Made by a program: the position numbers and the translations under genes
Assembly (NCBI GenBank): GCA_964351195.1
Contig: CAYGNI010000002.1
Coordinates: 1 to 50,517, forward strand
Length of the DNA stretch: 50,517 nt
Direction: 5' to 3'
Source: TMED27 sp964351195
GTDB taxonomy: Bacteria; Pseudomonadota; Alphaproteobacteria; Micavibrionales; Micavibrionaceae
Shown: piece by piece, positions 25,334 to 36,000 of the stretch
Layout: each line of letters starts with the position of its first letter
Position numbering within the stretch: the first letter of the stretch is position 1
The notes under the pieces: generated by a model
The model's database searches: none
Seen by the model: the letters and a program-made list of their open reading frames with translations, nothing else
Told to the model about the DNA's origin: nothing

Positions 25334-26863
25334 TTATGCCGCTTTTCGTGGTGCAGATTTATTCTTTGAACGCCTCTTCATAGGGCTTGCGCCATTTGTG
25401 TTGGGTTTTCCCGATTTAAAGCCCCCGGATTTTTTGCCGGCGTATTTTTTGCCGTTAGCAGATTTCGCATTGTTCGGTTTTTTGTCCTTTTTGCGATCCT
25501 TGATGTAAGGGTTTGCCGGCTTTTCTGTGCGCTGCTGCGCGTTACGATCTTGTCTTTCGCCGGATGGCTTTTCAACATTTTGGTTATTGTCTTTATACGG
25601 CTTTTTATAAGATTTTTGTGAACGGCCCTGGTCTCCTTCCGAGCTTTGTTCTGCCTGAAACGCTTTGGCGTTAGAAGATTTGGCGTTAAAGGATTTTTGA
25701 TCGTTTTGGGGACGTCCGCGGTAAGGCTTCTTACGGGCTTTGTTTTTACCCTGCGGACGGTCTTTATGATCGTTCGCGGCCTCGGGGTTTAATAACCGCT
25801 CAATTGCATGCCATTTGCGGCCATCTTGATTGGAGATAAAGCTGATTGCGGACCCTTGCGCGCCCGCTCTGGCGGTGCGGCCCATGCGGTGGATATAATC
25901 TTCCGCAACTTGGGGCAGGTCATAATTGATGACATGTTCAATGTGCGGAACATCAAGGCCGCGCGCGGCGATATCCGTCGCAACCAAGACCCTGAAGTTC
26001 ATGCTGCGGAAATTTTGCATGACTTTATCCCGCTTGTTCTGGCGCAAGTCTCCGTGCAGGCCTTCTGATGTAAAGCCGTCCTGACGTAATTTTTTGGCCA
26101 TTTTATCGGCATTATATTTTGTCTTTACAAAGACAATTACAGAGCCTTGACGTTCGTTGAGCTGGATTTGAAGCTCCTGGTATTTATCGCTTTGTTCAAT
26201 GCGAATGACTTCTTGTTTTATATTTGTAGCGACAACATTGGTTTCTCCTGTTGAAACGCGTTTGGGGCTGTTCAAATATTTGTCGGATATTGCAATGATC
26301 CCATGCGGTAATGTTGCAGAGAACATTAATGTTTGGCGTTTAGCAGGGAGATACTCAACGATTTTATCAAGCTGAACGCCAAAGCCCATATCGAGCATGC
26401 GATCTGTTTCATCCAGAACCAGAAAGCCCGTGTCATGCAGCTTTAAGGAGCCGCGCTGGAGGTGGTCGTTGATGCGGCCCGGTGTACCCACGATAATGCG
26501 CGGATTGGCGCGCAGTTGTTGCATTTGTTTGCCGTAAGCCTCGCCGCCGATGATAAAGGCAGTGTTGATCGTGCTTTTGTGGCCCAAGAGTTGATGGATA
26601 ACATCCAAAACCTGCTTGGCAAGTTCGCGTGTCGGGGTTAAAACAAGCGCCGTTCCACGTGGCGAGCGTAATAATGCTTCGATCAGTGGAATGCTAAAGG
26701 CGGCGGTCTTGCCTGTCCCGGTCTGCGCCGAGCCTAATATGTCATGGCCTTTGAGGGCTAAGGGGATGGCTTGTACCTGAATGGGGGTCGGCTCGGTATA
26801 ATTCATTTTTGTTAGTGATGCTTTCAGCGCATCGGATAGGCCAAAGCCTTCGAAATTATTCAT
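25334..26863 (-). CDS. DEAD-box ATP-dependent RNA helicase, RhlE-like, with basic C-terminal tail
   Basis: Protein of 509 residues. The Q motif is EPTPIQVQAIPLAL, motif I is AQTGTGKT and motif Ia VLTPTRELAKQV. Motif II reads DETD instead of DEAD. Motif III is FSATLP, and motifs V and VI are ATDIAARGLDVPHIEHVINY and HRMGRTARAG. From about residue 385 the protein is a long lysine-, asparagine- and glutamine-rich disordered tail, likely an RNA-binding extension as in RhlE and CsdA relatives. It probably remodels ribosome assembly intermediates or mRNA, often at low temperature. Its promoter must lie in the 407-base gap shared with serA. Confidence 0.92.
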   Translation of the reverse strand: MNNFEGFGLSDALKASLTKMNYTEPTPIQVQAIPLALKGHDILGSAQTGTGKTAAFSIPLIEALLRSPRGTALVLTPTRELAKQVLDVIHQLLGHKSTINTAFIIGGEAYGKQMQQLRANPRIIVGTPGRINDHLQRGSLKLHDTGFLVLDETDRMLDMGFGVQLDKIVEYLPAKRQTLMFSATLPHGIIAISDKYLNSPKRVSTGETNVVATNIKQEVIRIEQSDKYQELQIQLNERQGSVIVFVKTKYNADKMAKKLRQDGFTSEGLHGDLRQNKRDKVMQNFRSMNFRVLVATDIAARGLDVPHIEHVINYDLPQVAEDYIHRMGRTARAGAQGSAISFISNQDGRKWHAIERLLNPEAANDHKDRPQGKNKARKKPYRGRPQNDQKSFNAKSSNAKAFQAEQSSEGDQGRSQKSYKKPYKDNNQNVEKPSGERQDRNAQQRTEKPANPYIKDRKKDKKPNNAKSANGKKYAGKKSGGFKSGKPNTNGASPMKRRSKNKSAPRKAA

Positions 26864-27273
26864 GGGTATTATTCTTTCTTATATATGTTCCAGCAAAGTT
26901 GCCCGAACACACAGCGTGCCAGGGTCAAATCTTCTTATGGTTCGTTCATTTATAAATGTGAACTTTGCGGAAAAAAGTGAGGATTAAGACTATCAAGTCT
27001 TTGATGTTCACGTATCTCGCTTTAGGAAGCGGATACTTTTTCTGTAAGCTCTGATCTCAATGTTAAGAGAGCATTTATTAAATCTGGGACATGTGTGACA
27101 GGTTTAAAGCGTTGTGTAAAGCTTTTTTACGCAATCGCTTTGGCGATTGCTGGTGGTTTAACCTTCCTAAAGTCGGTTAAGACATCTGCTTATTATTTTT
27201 CTTTACTTGTGTGCGGCGCAGGAGTATCAGTTGAGGCCTGTTTACCTATACAAGACAAAAATAGGAGAAAATG
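26864..27273. promoter_or_regulatory. Divergent control region between helicase and serA
   Basis: About 410 bases without a gene. The clearest element is a perfect hairpin GCAATCGC (27131-27138), TTTG, GCGATTGC (27143-27150), 120 bases before serA. Just before it, GTAAA...TTTAC (around 27116-27131) and AAAGCG...CGCTTT allow alternative pairings, so the serA leader could fold in more than one way. There is no T-run after the hairpin, so simple termination is unlikely. AGGAG at 27263-27267 is the serA ribosome site. No recognisable riboswitch class was seen. Confidence 0.45.
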
Positions 27274-28857
27274 ATGTCTAAACCTAAGGTATTAATCAGC
27301 GATAAGCTGGATCCACTGGCTGTGGAAATTTTTGAGAAAAACGGCGTTGACGTTGATTTTAAACCCGGCCTTTCCCCCGAAGACTTACTGAAAATTATTT
27401 CCGATTACGATGGCTTGGCTATTCGTTCGGCGACAACTGTGACGGCCGAAGTTCTGGAAGCAGGAACGAAGCTTAAGGTTATTGGTCGTGCAGGGATCGG
27501 CGTTGATAACGTCGATGTGCCCAAAGCGACGGAACGCGGCGTTGTTGTGATGAATACACCGTTTGGGAATTCGATCACGACGGCTGAGCACGCGATTGCG
27601 ATGATGTTCGCGCTGGCGCGTCAAATTCCGCAGGCGAATGAAAGTACGCATGCCGGGAAATGGGAAAAGAAGAAATTCATGGGGACCGAGCTTTATAACA
27701 AAGTTCTGGGCGTTATCGGATGCGGTAATATCGGCGGGATCGCGGCTACTCGCGGTGTTGGCCTTAAGATGAATGTGATTGCGTTTGACCCGTTCCTCAC
27801 CGAAGAACGCGCGGCGTCTTTGGGCGTGAAGAAGGTTGAGCTGGAGGAGTTGTTTGAAAAGGCGGACTTCATCACGATTCACGTGCCGAAGAACGACAAG
27901 ACAGCGAATTTGATCCGCAAAGAAACTATCGCGAAGATGAAAGATGGCGTTCGCATTATTAACTGTGCGCGCGGCGGCATTATCAACGAAGCGGACCTTA
28001 AAGAAGCGCTTGATAACGGTAAGGTTGCGGGCGCGGCGTTGGACGTGTTTGAAGTTGAGCCGGCGAAAGAGAATATCTTGTTCGGTCATGAAAACGTTGT
28101 TTGTACGCCTCACCTTGGCGCGGCGACGACAGAGGCGCAGGTGAATGTGGCGCTTCAGGTTGCCGAGCAGATGAGTGAATACCTGGTTAATGGCGGCGTG
28201 ACGAATGCGCTGAACATGCCTTCGATTTCCGCCGAAGATGCGCCGAAGCTGAAGCCTTATCTGAAACTGGCCGAGCAGCTTGGTAGCTTTGCCGGGCAGA
28301 TCACAGAGCATGCGATTGAGAAAATCGAGATCGAGTATGAAGGCACGATTACGCAGGTGAATACAGATCCGATTACTTCGACCTTGCTGGCAAGCCTTTT
28401 GGCGCAGCAAACGGAAAGCGTGAACATGGTGAATGCGACGCAAATCGCCCAATCCCGCGGGATTGAGATTAAGCAGAGCTATAACGATGAGCCAAAGAAC
28501 TGGCGCAGCATGATCAATGTGATCGTGACGACATCCGAGCGTGAGCGTAATGTCACAGGGACATTGTTCACCGGGAAAGAGCCGCGCATCGTGAATATCG
28601 AAGGTGTGCCGATTGAGGTGGCTTTGCAGCCGAACATGATCTTCATCCGTAATGACGACAAGCCGGGTATGATTGGAGAGCTTGGGACATTATTGGGTGC
28701 GGAAGGCGTGAATGTTGCCGATTTCCGTTTGGGCCGTAAGGACAATCAATCCGGCGCGATTTGCCTGGTGGCGGTTGATACACCCGTGAGTGATGCGCTG
28801 TTTGATAAGATCAAGAGTCAGGGCCAGATTAAGAGTGCTAAGAGACTTAGCTTCTAG
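27274..28857 (+). CDS. serA: D-3-phosphoglycerate dehydrogenase, long form with ASB and ACT domains
   Basis: First step of serine synthesis: oxidises 3-phosphoglycerate with NAD+. Protein of 527 residues. The NAD site is GVIGCGNIGGIAATRG. Catalytic parts include INCARGGIINEADL, the acidic FEVEPA region and CTPHLGAATTEAQ (catalytic His). From about residue 318 an allosteric-substrate-binding domain follows, and the last 75 or so residues form an ACT domain (IFIRNDDKPGMIGELGTLLG), the usual site for feedback by serine. ATG 27274 is six bases from AGGAG; ATG 27271 would be only three. A terminator follows immediately. Confidence 0.96.
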   Translation: MSKPKVLISDKLDPLAVEIFEKNGVDVDFKPGLSPEDLLKIISDYDGLAIRSATTVTAEVLEAGTKLKVIGRAGIGVDNVDVPKATERGVVVMNTPFGNSITTAEHAIAMMFALARQIPQANESTHAGKWEKKKFMGTELYNKVLGVIGCGNIGGIAATRGVGLKMNVIAFDPFLTEERAASLGVKKVELEELFEKADFITIHVPKNDKTANLIRKETIAKMKDGVRIINCARGGIINEADLKEALDNGKVAGAALDVFEVEPAKENILFGHENVVCTPHLGAATTEAQVNVALQVAEQMSEYLVNGGVTNALNMPSISAEDAPKLKPYLKLAEQLGSFAGQITEHAIEKIEIEYEGTITQVNTDPITSTLLASLLAQQTESVNMVNATQIAQSRGIEIKQSYNDEPKNWRSMINVIVTTSERERNVTGTLFTGKEPRIVNIEGVPIEVALQPNMIFIRNDDKPGMIGELGTLLGAEGVNVADFRLGRKDNQSGAICLVAVDTPVSDALFDKIKSQGQIKSAKRLSF

Positions 28858-28873
28858 ATGTATTGATTTTTTG

Positions 28874-28902
28874 AAAAAGGCCGCGTTATACGGCCTTTTT
28901 TA
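28874..28902 (+). terminator. Rho-independent terminator after serA
   Basis: AAAAAGGCCG (28874-28883), a 7-base loop, CGGCCTTTTT (28891-28900) and more T. The hairpin starts 17 bases after the serA stop. Confidence 0.92.
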
Positions 28903-28931
28903 TGGGCAGATGGTGTGGGCGGAATTTAGAC

Positions 28932-28998
28932 ACAAAAAACCCCGGTGCTTCGTTACTATTTTCGGCAAACCGAAAACCAGCAAGCAAAACACCGGGGT
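28932..28998 (-). terminator. Long hairpin with a T-run on the minus strand (leftward terminator)
   Basis: Outer arms ACCCCGGTG (28939-28947) and CACCGGGGT (28990-28998) enclose a second perfect hairpin TTTTCGG (28959-28965), CAAA, CCGAAAA (28970-28976). Read leftward, the outer stem is followed by TTTTTT, the form of a rho-independent terminator. There is no obvious protein gene to its right that needs it, so it implies an unannotated leftward transcript ending here. Confidence 0.65.
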
Positions 28999-29013
28999 CG
29001 TTTGGGAAGCATT

Positions 29014-29359
29014 CTTATGAAACTTTAATCAGATTAAAGATCATAAGTTTGGCTCAGATCTCGGCTGACGTTTTAAACATGATAGCAAGACATGTTTTTC
29101 GCAACCTGTACAGATGAACCCCCATCTGTCTTTATCGTGTGATCAACCACGCACCGGCTTTAAAACGCGTAAAAACCGATATTTTAGAACTTAATACAAA
29201 CGTTTTACAAAGCTGCTTTGCTATTTCTCGTAAACGTTTTGAAGTGCGCAACCACTGGTCTGAAATAACAAAGTCTTTTTAAAACTTTTAAGTCCCTTAA
29301 GCCTTTGGTAAAGCCGAAGCTTTATTGGTCCAAAAACCCAGTCAGTGACCAAACTGACT
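29014..29359. other. Cluster of perfect hairpins, candidate structured non-coding RNA(s)
   Basis: No convincing protein gene. A series of perfect inverted repeats follows one another. The first is CTTATGA (29014-29020) with TCATAAG (29041-29047), enclosing CTTTAAT (29023-29029) with ATTAAAG (29033-29039). Then come AAACATG (29075-29081) with CATGTTT (29091-29097), and ACAGATG (29110-29116) with CATCTGT (29123-29129). Further on are CAAAG/CTTTG (29207-29220 region), and AGTCAGT (29340-29346) with ACTGACT (29353-29359). I compared it by eye with RNase P RNA, tmRNA, SRP RNA and 6S RNA and saw none of their conserved blocks. With the leftward terminator at 28932-28998, a minus-strand RNA is the simplest reading. 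Confidence 0.45.
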
Positions 29360-30035
29360 TGCTTTAGAGCGGATCAAGTTTCCTTGTCGCCTTGAGCCAT
29401 TACAGAATGGACAAAAACGTGACCATGAGTCGAGTCCTTTTTTCAATTTTTTGTAATTTTCTTTTGTTGCGGTGCCAGATGTTGAAATATAGTTACTCTT
29501 CTTAACATGCTTTTTTTATTTTTAGAATCCGGTTTTTCAACACAACTATCCACAGTTTATAAACAGGTAAAATTTTTTTAATTTTTTTTGCTGGAGGACT
29601 GAAATTTATGATTCTAGAGGTCTAAATGAAGGCATTTTTTTCGAATCCAAAGCTATTTTGGCCCTGATTCTTATCCCATTCTTAGGTGGTTTTGGGGTGA
29701 TTCTGGCATGATTCGGCTCTGAATTATGGTTGATATGGAGGGACGGTTCATTTTTTTCATGTTTGATGGAACGCGAATCATCGTTTTTCCGTCTTATTAG
29801 TGCAGACAGTTCTTTCATTTGGTTTGGATTTGTGGTTTGTATATGTCCAACCATGCAGAGAATAGAAGGCAAAGCAGTTGTTAATCAATTGTTCGGGTTG
29901 AGCAAAATGATCAGCAGCCTATTATTGACATAATTGTTGACAAGTCTTTAAGGATTTGTTAATAATATGACACTTCTATTAACAAAAGATTAATGTGTGC
30001 TCGCAAACGGATGTTTGTACTAAGGAGAGTAAATT
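29360..30035. promoter_or_regulatory. Long upstream region of the giant adhesin gene
   Basis: About 675 bases, AT-rich around 29430-29600, with no gene I can support. It contains three direct TGATTC hexamers (29665, 29698, 29709) and one inverted copy (29775-29780). An ACTATCCACAG near 29545 resembles a DnaA box with one mismatch. The promoter and ribosome site of the adhesin lie at its right end. Adhesin genes of this kind are often under complex control, and the length fits that. Confidence 0.45.
29937..29965 (+). promoter_or_regulatory. Sigma-70-like promoter of the giant adhesin gene
   Basis: TTGACA (29937-29942), a 17-base spacer and TAATAA (29960-29965). A second TTGACA lies at 29925-29930. 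The block TTGACA, 11 bases, ATTTGTTAAT is repeated exactly upstream of the OmpA-domain gene (37893-37919). The predicted 5' leader is about 65 bases, ending with AAGGAG at 30022-30027 before ATG 30036. Confidence 0.65.
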
Positions 30036-33000
30036 ATGGCCGAAACTAATCAAACTGCTTCACAAAACGCTTCTAAGCCTGTTGAAAATAACAGTGCGGA
30101 TATGCCGATCAATAACAGCCCATGTGTGGTTGTTACAGGTGACGCTGCGGCGGGCGTTCTCGCCCCCATCGTTATTTCCAAGCCAGAAACCGGGGCAACA
30201 AATGAAGTGAGCGTGCAGCCTGGCCAGCAGTACTTTTTTACTTTCGCGGAAGAGACGCCGACATCCTTTATTCAAAAAGACGGCAATCTTGAGGTTGCGT
30301 TTGAAGATGGATCATTGATTAAGCTCATTGGTTTTGGTGAAGCCACTGCGGGTGATTTGCCTGCGTCTTTCTCATTCAGTGATGCTTTCAGCGGTGAGAG
30401 CATCGTTGTTGCGGAAGAGGTTGTTGAAGTTATTGAAACCGTTCCTGCGGAAGATGCTCTGGAAGAGCCACAGGCGGAGATTCGTGAAACTGTGGTTGAA
30501 GTTATTGCAGAGGTTGAGCCGGAAGCTGTGATTGTTCAGCAGATTGCTGCCTTTGAGCCTGCAGCTGGTGAGCCTAATATTGCAGATATTCTTGCTGAGA
30601 TCGAGCCTGCTGCCGGTGAGACCGGTGGTGGTTCGGAAGGTCGTGGTTTTGGCTTTCAGAGTAGTTTCTCTGCAGCGCCTGTTGTCCCATTACAAGATGT
30701 GGGCCCAATTAATCCGACAGCTCTTCAATTTAATATTCCTGACGTTAATACAGATCTTTTGTTTATCGAAGATCCTGCGCCTCCTGCGGATGATATTCCG
30801 GTGATTGTTGATCCTGCGGCGAAGAATATTGATGAGACGAATTTGGGTCCGATTGTTGTCAACGACACAATTGTTGCTGATTTTGGCAATGATGGTCCTG
30901 GTATTTTCTGTGTACAGACAACGGGCACGAATTTCACATCCAGCGTTGCGACGCTGACATCTGGCGGTGTTCCAGTTGATGTTAACGCGATTGATGACCA
31001 GACATTTATTGGTAGCGCAGGCGGCAACGAGATTTTCAAACTGGTTGTTAACCAAGATGGGTCTTATACATTCACACAAAGCGGCGTTTTGGATCATCCA
31101 GATACAACTGATCCGGATGATGTTATCGCGTTGAATTTTGGTATTATTGCCAAGGATTCAGACGATGACACGGATACAACGATCCTGACAATTAATGTTG
31201 CGGATGATGGTCCTGCGCCAAATGCGCGTGATGAGCGCACCGTTGATGAAGATAATCTTGGTCCGATTACGATCAATCCTCAGATCCTTGTGAATTATGG
31301 TCAAGATGGCCCTGGTGAAATTAATGCGAATGATGATTTCCAGGCGACCGGTTCTGTGAAGGGTAACGTTTTGTCTTCTGAAGGTAGCCCTATCACTGTT
31401 ACGCTTGATGGTAATGGTTATAAGGGCGTTGATGCAGATGGTAATACGATTTTCACACTTGAGATTACAGATGCTACAACCGGCGCTTATGCATTCACAT
31501 TGCTGAGCACGCTTGATCATGCAGATCCTAATGACCCGAATGACCGCATTTCACTCGAGTTTGGTGTGAATATCACCGACTTTGATGGTGACAGCGCGCC
31601 GGGTACTATTGTGATTAATGTTGATGACTCTGCGCCAGTATTTGGTGGGAACGCTGTTAAGAGCGTGGATGAAGATAATTTGAATCCTGCGACAAGCGTG
31701 AGTGATGATATCGATGTTAATTTTGTCGGTAACGTTACGCTTACGCCAGATGGAACAAACGGTTTCAGTGGTTCTGCGGCGAATGGTCAGCTGAGCTCCA
31801 ACGGTGTTCCGGTTGCTGTTAACCCAACAGCGAATGGTTATGAAGGTGTTGCGAACGGTGTTACTGTTTTCACACTTGTAATCGACTCTACCAATAAGAC
31901 TTATACATTCACATTAAATGAGCCTTTAGACCATGCGGATGGGACAAACCCGAATGATACGATCCAGCTGAGCTTTGGCGTTCTGGCAACGGACGGTAAC
32001 GGCAACACAGACAGCGCGACGATTAAAGTGGACGTTCTGGATAGTGCGCCTTTTGCGGTTGATGACTCTGCCGGTACGATCAATGATGGTGATAGTGCTT
32101 CTGGGAATGTCATCACAAATGATGATGAAGGTGAAGATGTTGATGCAACAGTCACACAGGTTCAGTTCGGTACAACGACGCTTGCTGTTCCGGCAACGGG
32201 CAGTGTTAGTATTGATGGAGATTTCGGAACACTCACAATTTCTGCGGATGGCTCTTATACTTATGCTTCCAATGAAGGTGTTAGCGGCCAGCAGACAGAT
32301 GTATTCACATACACATTGACTGATTTTGATGGTGATAGCGACACTGCAACATTAACAGCAAATATCATTGATAATGATGCAACAGTTTCAATCAGCGGCC
32401 TTGGCGCGGTTGATGAAAGCGATGCAGATTTTGATAATGGTATTTTCACCAGCGTTCAAGATGTTGCAACATTTGATTTTGGTGTAGATGGTCCGGGAAC
32501 AATCGTTCCAACCGGCGCGAATAGTTTTACCGCGACTGGCTCAGTTGATAATAATGTTCTTAGCTTTGATGGAAAAGCGATCACTGTGAGTTTAAATGGT
32601 GATACATACACAGGGACGGCCAGTGACGGTACCGAAGTGTTTACGATGCAAATCGGCACAGACGGCAACTTTGAATTTATTTTGAAACAAGCCATCGACC
32701 ATGCTGATGACTCTGATCCAAACGATATTATTAATTTGAATTTTGGTGTGACGATCAGTGACGTTGATGGTGATTCTGCTACTGGCGTTATCACGATTAA
32801 TGTAGCGGATGACGGCCCTAGTTTCCTTCCTTCTGCTGCGCCTGCGCCATCTCCAGCTGCTTTTGCAGCATCTATTTCTGCGGCTGTGGCGGCAACGGGG
32901 ACAGCGGCGAGTCTTACAGACATTGATGAAGCAGAGCTTGAGAATGGTGACCAGAGTATCAACGGTTCTTTGAATGTTGATTTCGGGAATGATGCGCCGG

Positions 33001-36000
33001 GTACAATTCTTGCGAATGATATTGTGACGTTTGACGGTACGCTGGACGATACTCAGATTACATCTGGCGGCGAAGTGATTACGGTGACTTCGAATGCTGC
33101 GAATGACACTTATACTGGTACAACAGCGGGCGGCGAAATTGCGTTTACACTTGTGATCACAGATATCGCGGAAGGTGATTACACATTCACGCAGTTCTTA
33201 CCGCTTGATCACGAAGGCGATGTTATTACGCTTGCGTTTGGTGTGCGTGCGACAGACCGCGATGGCGACTTTGTTGATGGTTCCGTTCAGGTGACGATTG
33301 CCGATGATGTTTTGAAAATCGGTGACAGCTTTGGTGATGTTGATGAGAGCGAGTTTGATGTTGTGGATGAGATCTCAACATCTGGCGTTGTGACAACTGA
33401 TTTTGGCGCTGATTTGGGCTCAATTTCTTTTGATGTAGCTCAAGACCCAGTTGTAACTGTCGATGGTAATCCCATCACGTTAAGCTCAAACGGGCAGCAG
33501 GTTTTATTTAACTTGACCGGAGGAACAATTGAAGGTGTCTTAACTCCTGGCGGAGATCCCGTTCTTACGATTACGCTTGAAGGTGGCACAGGGAAGTATA
33601 CATACAAGCAGTTTACTAATTTTGATCACCAAGATCCGAATGATCCGAATGATACAATCGAAATTTCTTTTGCTGTTATTGCACAGAGTGTTGACGGTGA
33701 TGAAGATACGGGAACTATCACAATTTCTGTGGCTGATGATGCGCCTGAAGCATTTGATGATGTGAATGGAGCGGAAGAAGGTCAGTTTATTACAGGCTCC
33801 GTTGTTTCTAACGACGATTTGAGTGAAGATACACCTAATAGTGTGACATCAGTTGAGTTTGGTGGCACAACCCAGACTATTCCTGCTGGTGGTTCTGCAA
33901 CTATCACGACGTCACTGGGTGAGTTGGTGATGAACAGTGATGGGACATATACATTCACAGCGACAGATCTTGGTGATCCTGATGGGACAGATGTATTTAA
34001 TTACACGTTGACGGATTCAGAAGGTGATAGCGATACGGCAACTCTTTCTATTCGTGTGACACCTGATGGTGCGCCTGTGGCTGATGAGGGTGAGATGACT
34101 GTTGATGAAACAGATTTCAAATTCCCTGTTCTTGGTGAAGATACAACGACTGGAAAATTGAATATCGATTTCGGTGTTGATGGTCCTGGTAAAGTCAGCG
34201 CGAATGGTAATATTGAGCGTATCGGTGGCGGTACAACGTTGACATCAGGCGGTGATGAAGTTGAGGTTCGCGTGACAGCGACAGGATACGAAGCTGTGAA
34301 CACTGTTACTGATGAGCAGGTTTTTGTTCTCACAGTTGAGAATGACGGATCATACGACTTTGATCTTTTGGCGACATTGGATCATGCGGATCCGACAGAC
34401 CCGAATGACAATATTCGTTTTGAGTTTGGTTTCGAAGTGACCGACTTTGATGGTGATGCGGTTCAAACTAAGATCGCGATCAATGTTCGTGATGATGCTC
34501 CAGTTGCTCTGGACGACACAACAAGCGCGACCGAAGGTACACCGATTTCCGGTAACGTTACGAATAACGATATCGGTAGTGAAGATGCGCCGAACACAGT
34601 TGTAGCGATCAGCTTTAATGGCACTGAGGTTCCTGTCACTGCGGGCGGTGCGACAATTCTTGGTCAATTTGGTACATTGGTGATCCAGCAAAGTGGTGCT
34701 TATACTTACACGCCGGATAACAATAATCCTGATGGTGTTGATGAATTCACATACACACTTGAGGATTCAGAAGGCGATCAGGATACTGCGGAGTTTGCAG
34801 TTACTGTTTCTCCTATTGATGATACGCCGACACCAACAGCGGAGAGCAAAACGATTGATGAAGACAACCTTGGTCCGATTACCGTTGATGGCAAAATTAC
34901 TGCTGACTTTGGTGCGGATGCGCCTGGTTCGTTCTGTGTGAAGACCAATGGTACGAACTTTACGTCTAGCGTTGGAACGTTGCGTTCTGGTGGTGATACT
35001 GTTTTGACTAGCACTGTTGGCGATTCCACAATTATTGGAACTGCTGGTGGCGTTGAGATCTTCAGATTGGTTGTTGACGCTGATGGCAATTACACATTCA
35101 CACAAAGTGGTCCTTTGGATCATCCAGATTCATCGAATCCGAATGATAATATTGCTCTGAACTTCCAGATTATTGCTAAAGATGCCGATGGTGATATGAG
35201 TGAAGCGACGTTGACTATCAATGTTTTGGACTCTGGCCCTGTCGCGAATGACGATATTAATACAGCGAATGAAGGTCAGACAGTGACCGGCAATATCATC
35301 GCAAATGATGATCAGGGTGAAGACACACCTGCAAGCTTGTTTGTGGTTGCGGGTACGCCGATTACAGCGGATGGTACTGTTATTAACGGTCAGTTCGGAA
35401 CATTGACGATCAATCGTAATGGTAGCTATAGCTATAAAGCGAATGCTGATACGCCGGACGGTGTCGATCAGTTTGCTTATACGATCTCTGATTTCGATGG
35501 TGATCTTTCAAGTGCGGTTTTGAGCATTAATGTTATTGGTGATGATCAGCCAGAGCTGCAGAGACCCGCGAATGAAATCGTTGATGAAAGCAATCTGGAT
35601 ATCGTTGAGAGCGGTCAACTTGTTGCAAACTTTGGTAATGATGACCCTGGCGCCTTCACTGGAAACGGCGTATTTGGTTCTACTGGCTCGCGGACAGGCA
35701 ATACACTGTCTCATAAGGGCACAAATATTGATGTGACGTTTGCCAATGGTGTTTATACCGGTAAGGCCGGTTCTGTGACGGTGTTTACTTTGAGCATTGC
35801 TGCGAACGGTAATTACACATACAGACAGCTTGAGACACTCGATCATGCCAATCGTTTTGATCCAAATGATATTATTAATCTGAACTTTGGTGTTCGTGTA
35901 CAGGACGGCGATGGTGACACTGCCGATAGTATTTTGACTGTTCAAGTTAAAGACGATGCCCCTGTGGCGGTGAATGATGGCCGTTCTGTTGCAGATAACG

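Noticed and set aside
27385..28452. Long open frame on the minus strand opposite serA (355 codons)
   Set aside because: It is the mirror of a strongly conserved gene, is rich in Arg, His and Asn as antisense frames are here, and has no recognisable domain.
29430..29600. Possible replication origin (AT-rich stretch with an ACTATCCACAG box)
   Set aside because: Only one imperfect DnaA box is present, with no box cluster and no typical origin neighbours such as dnaA, hemE or parAB.
29606..29933. Two overlapping small frames (29606-29872 minus, 29730-29933 plus) upstream of the adhesin
   Set aside because: Neither has a ribosome site, a domain or normal composition; the region reads better as regulatory DNA.
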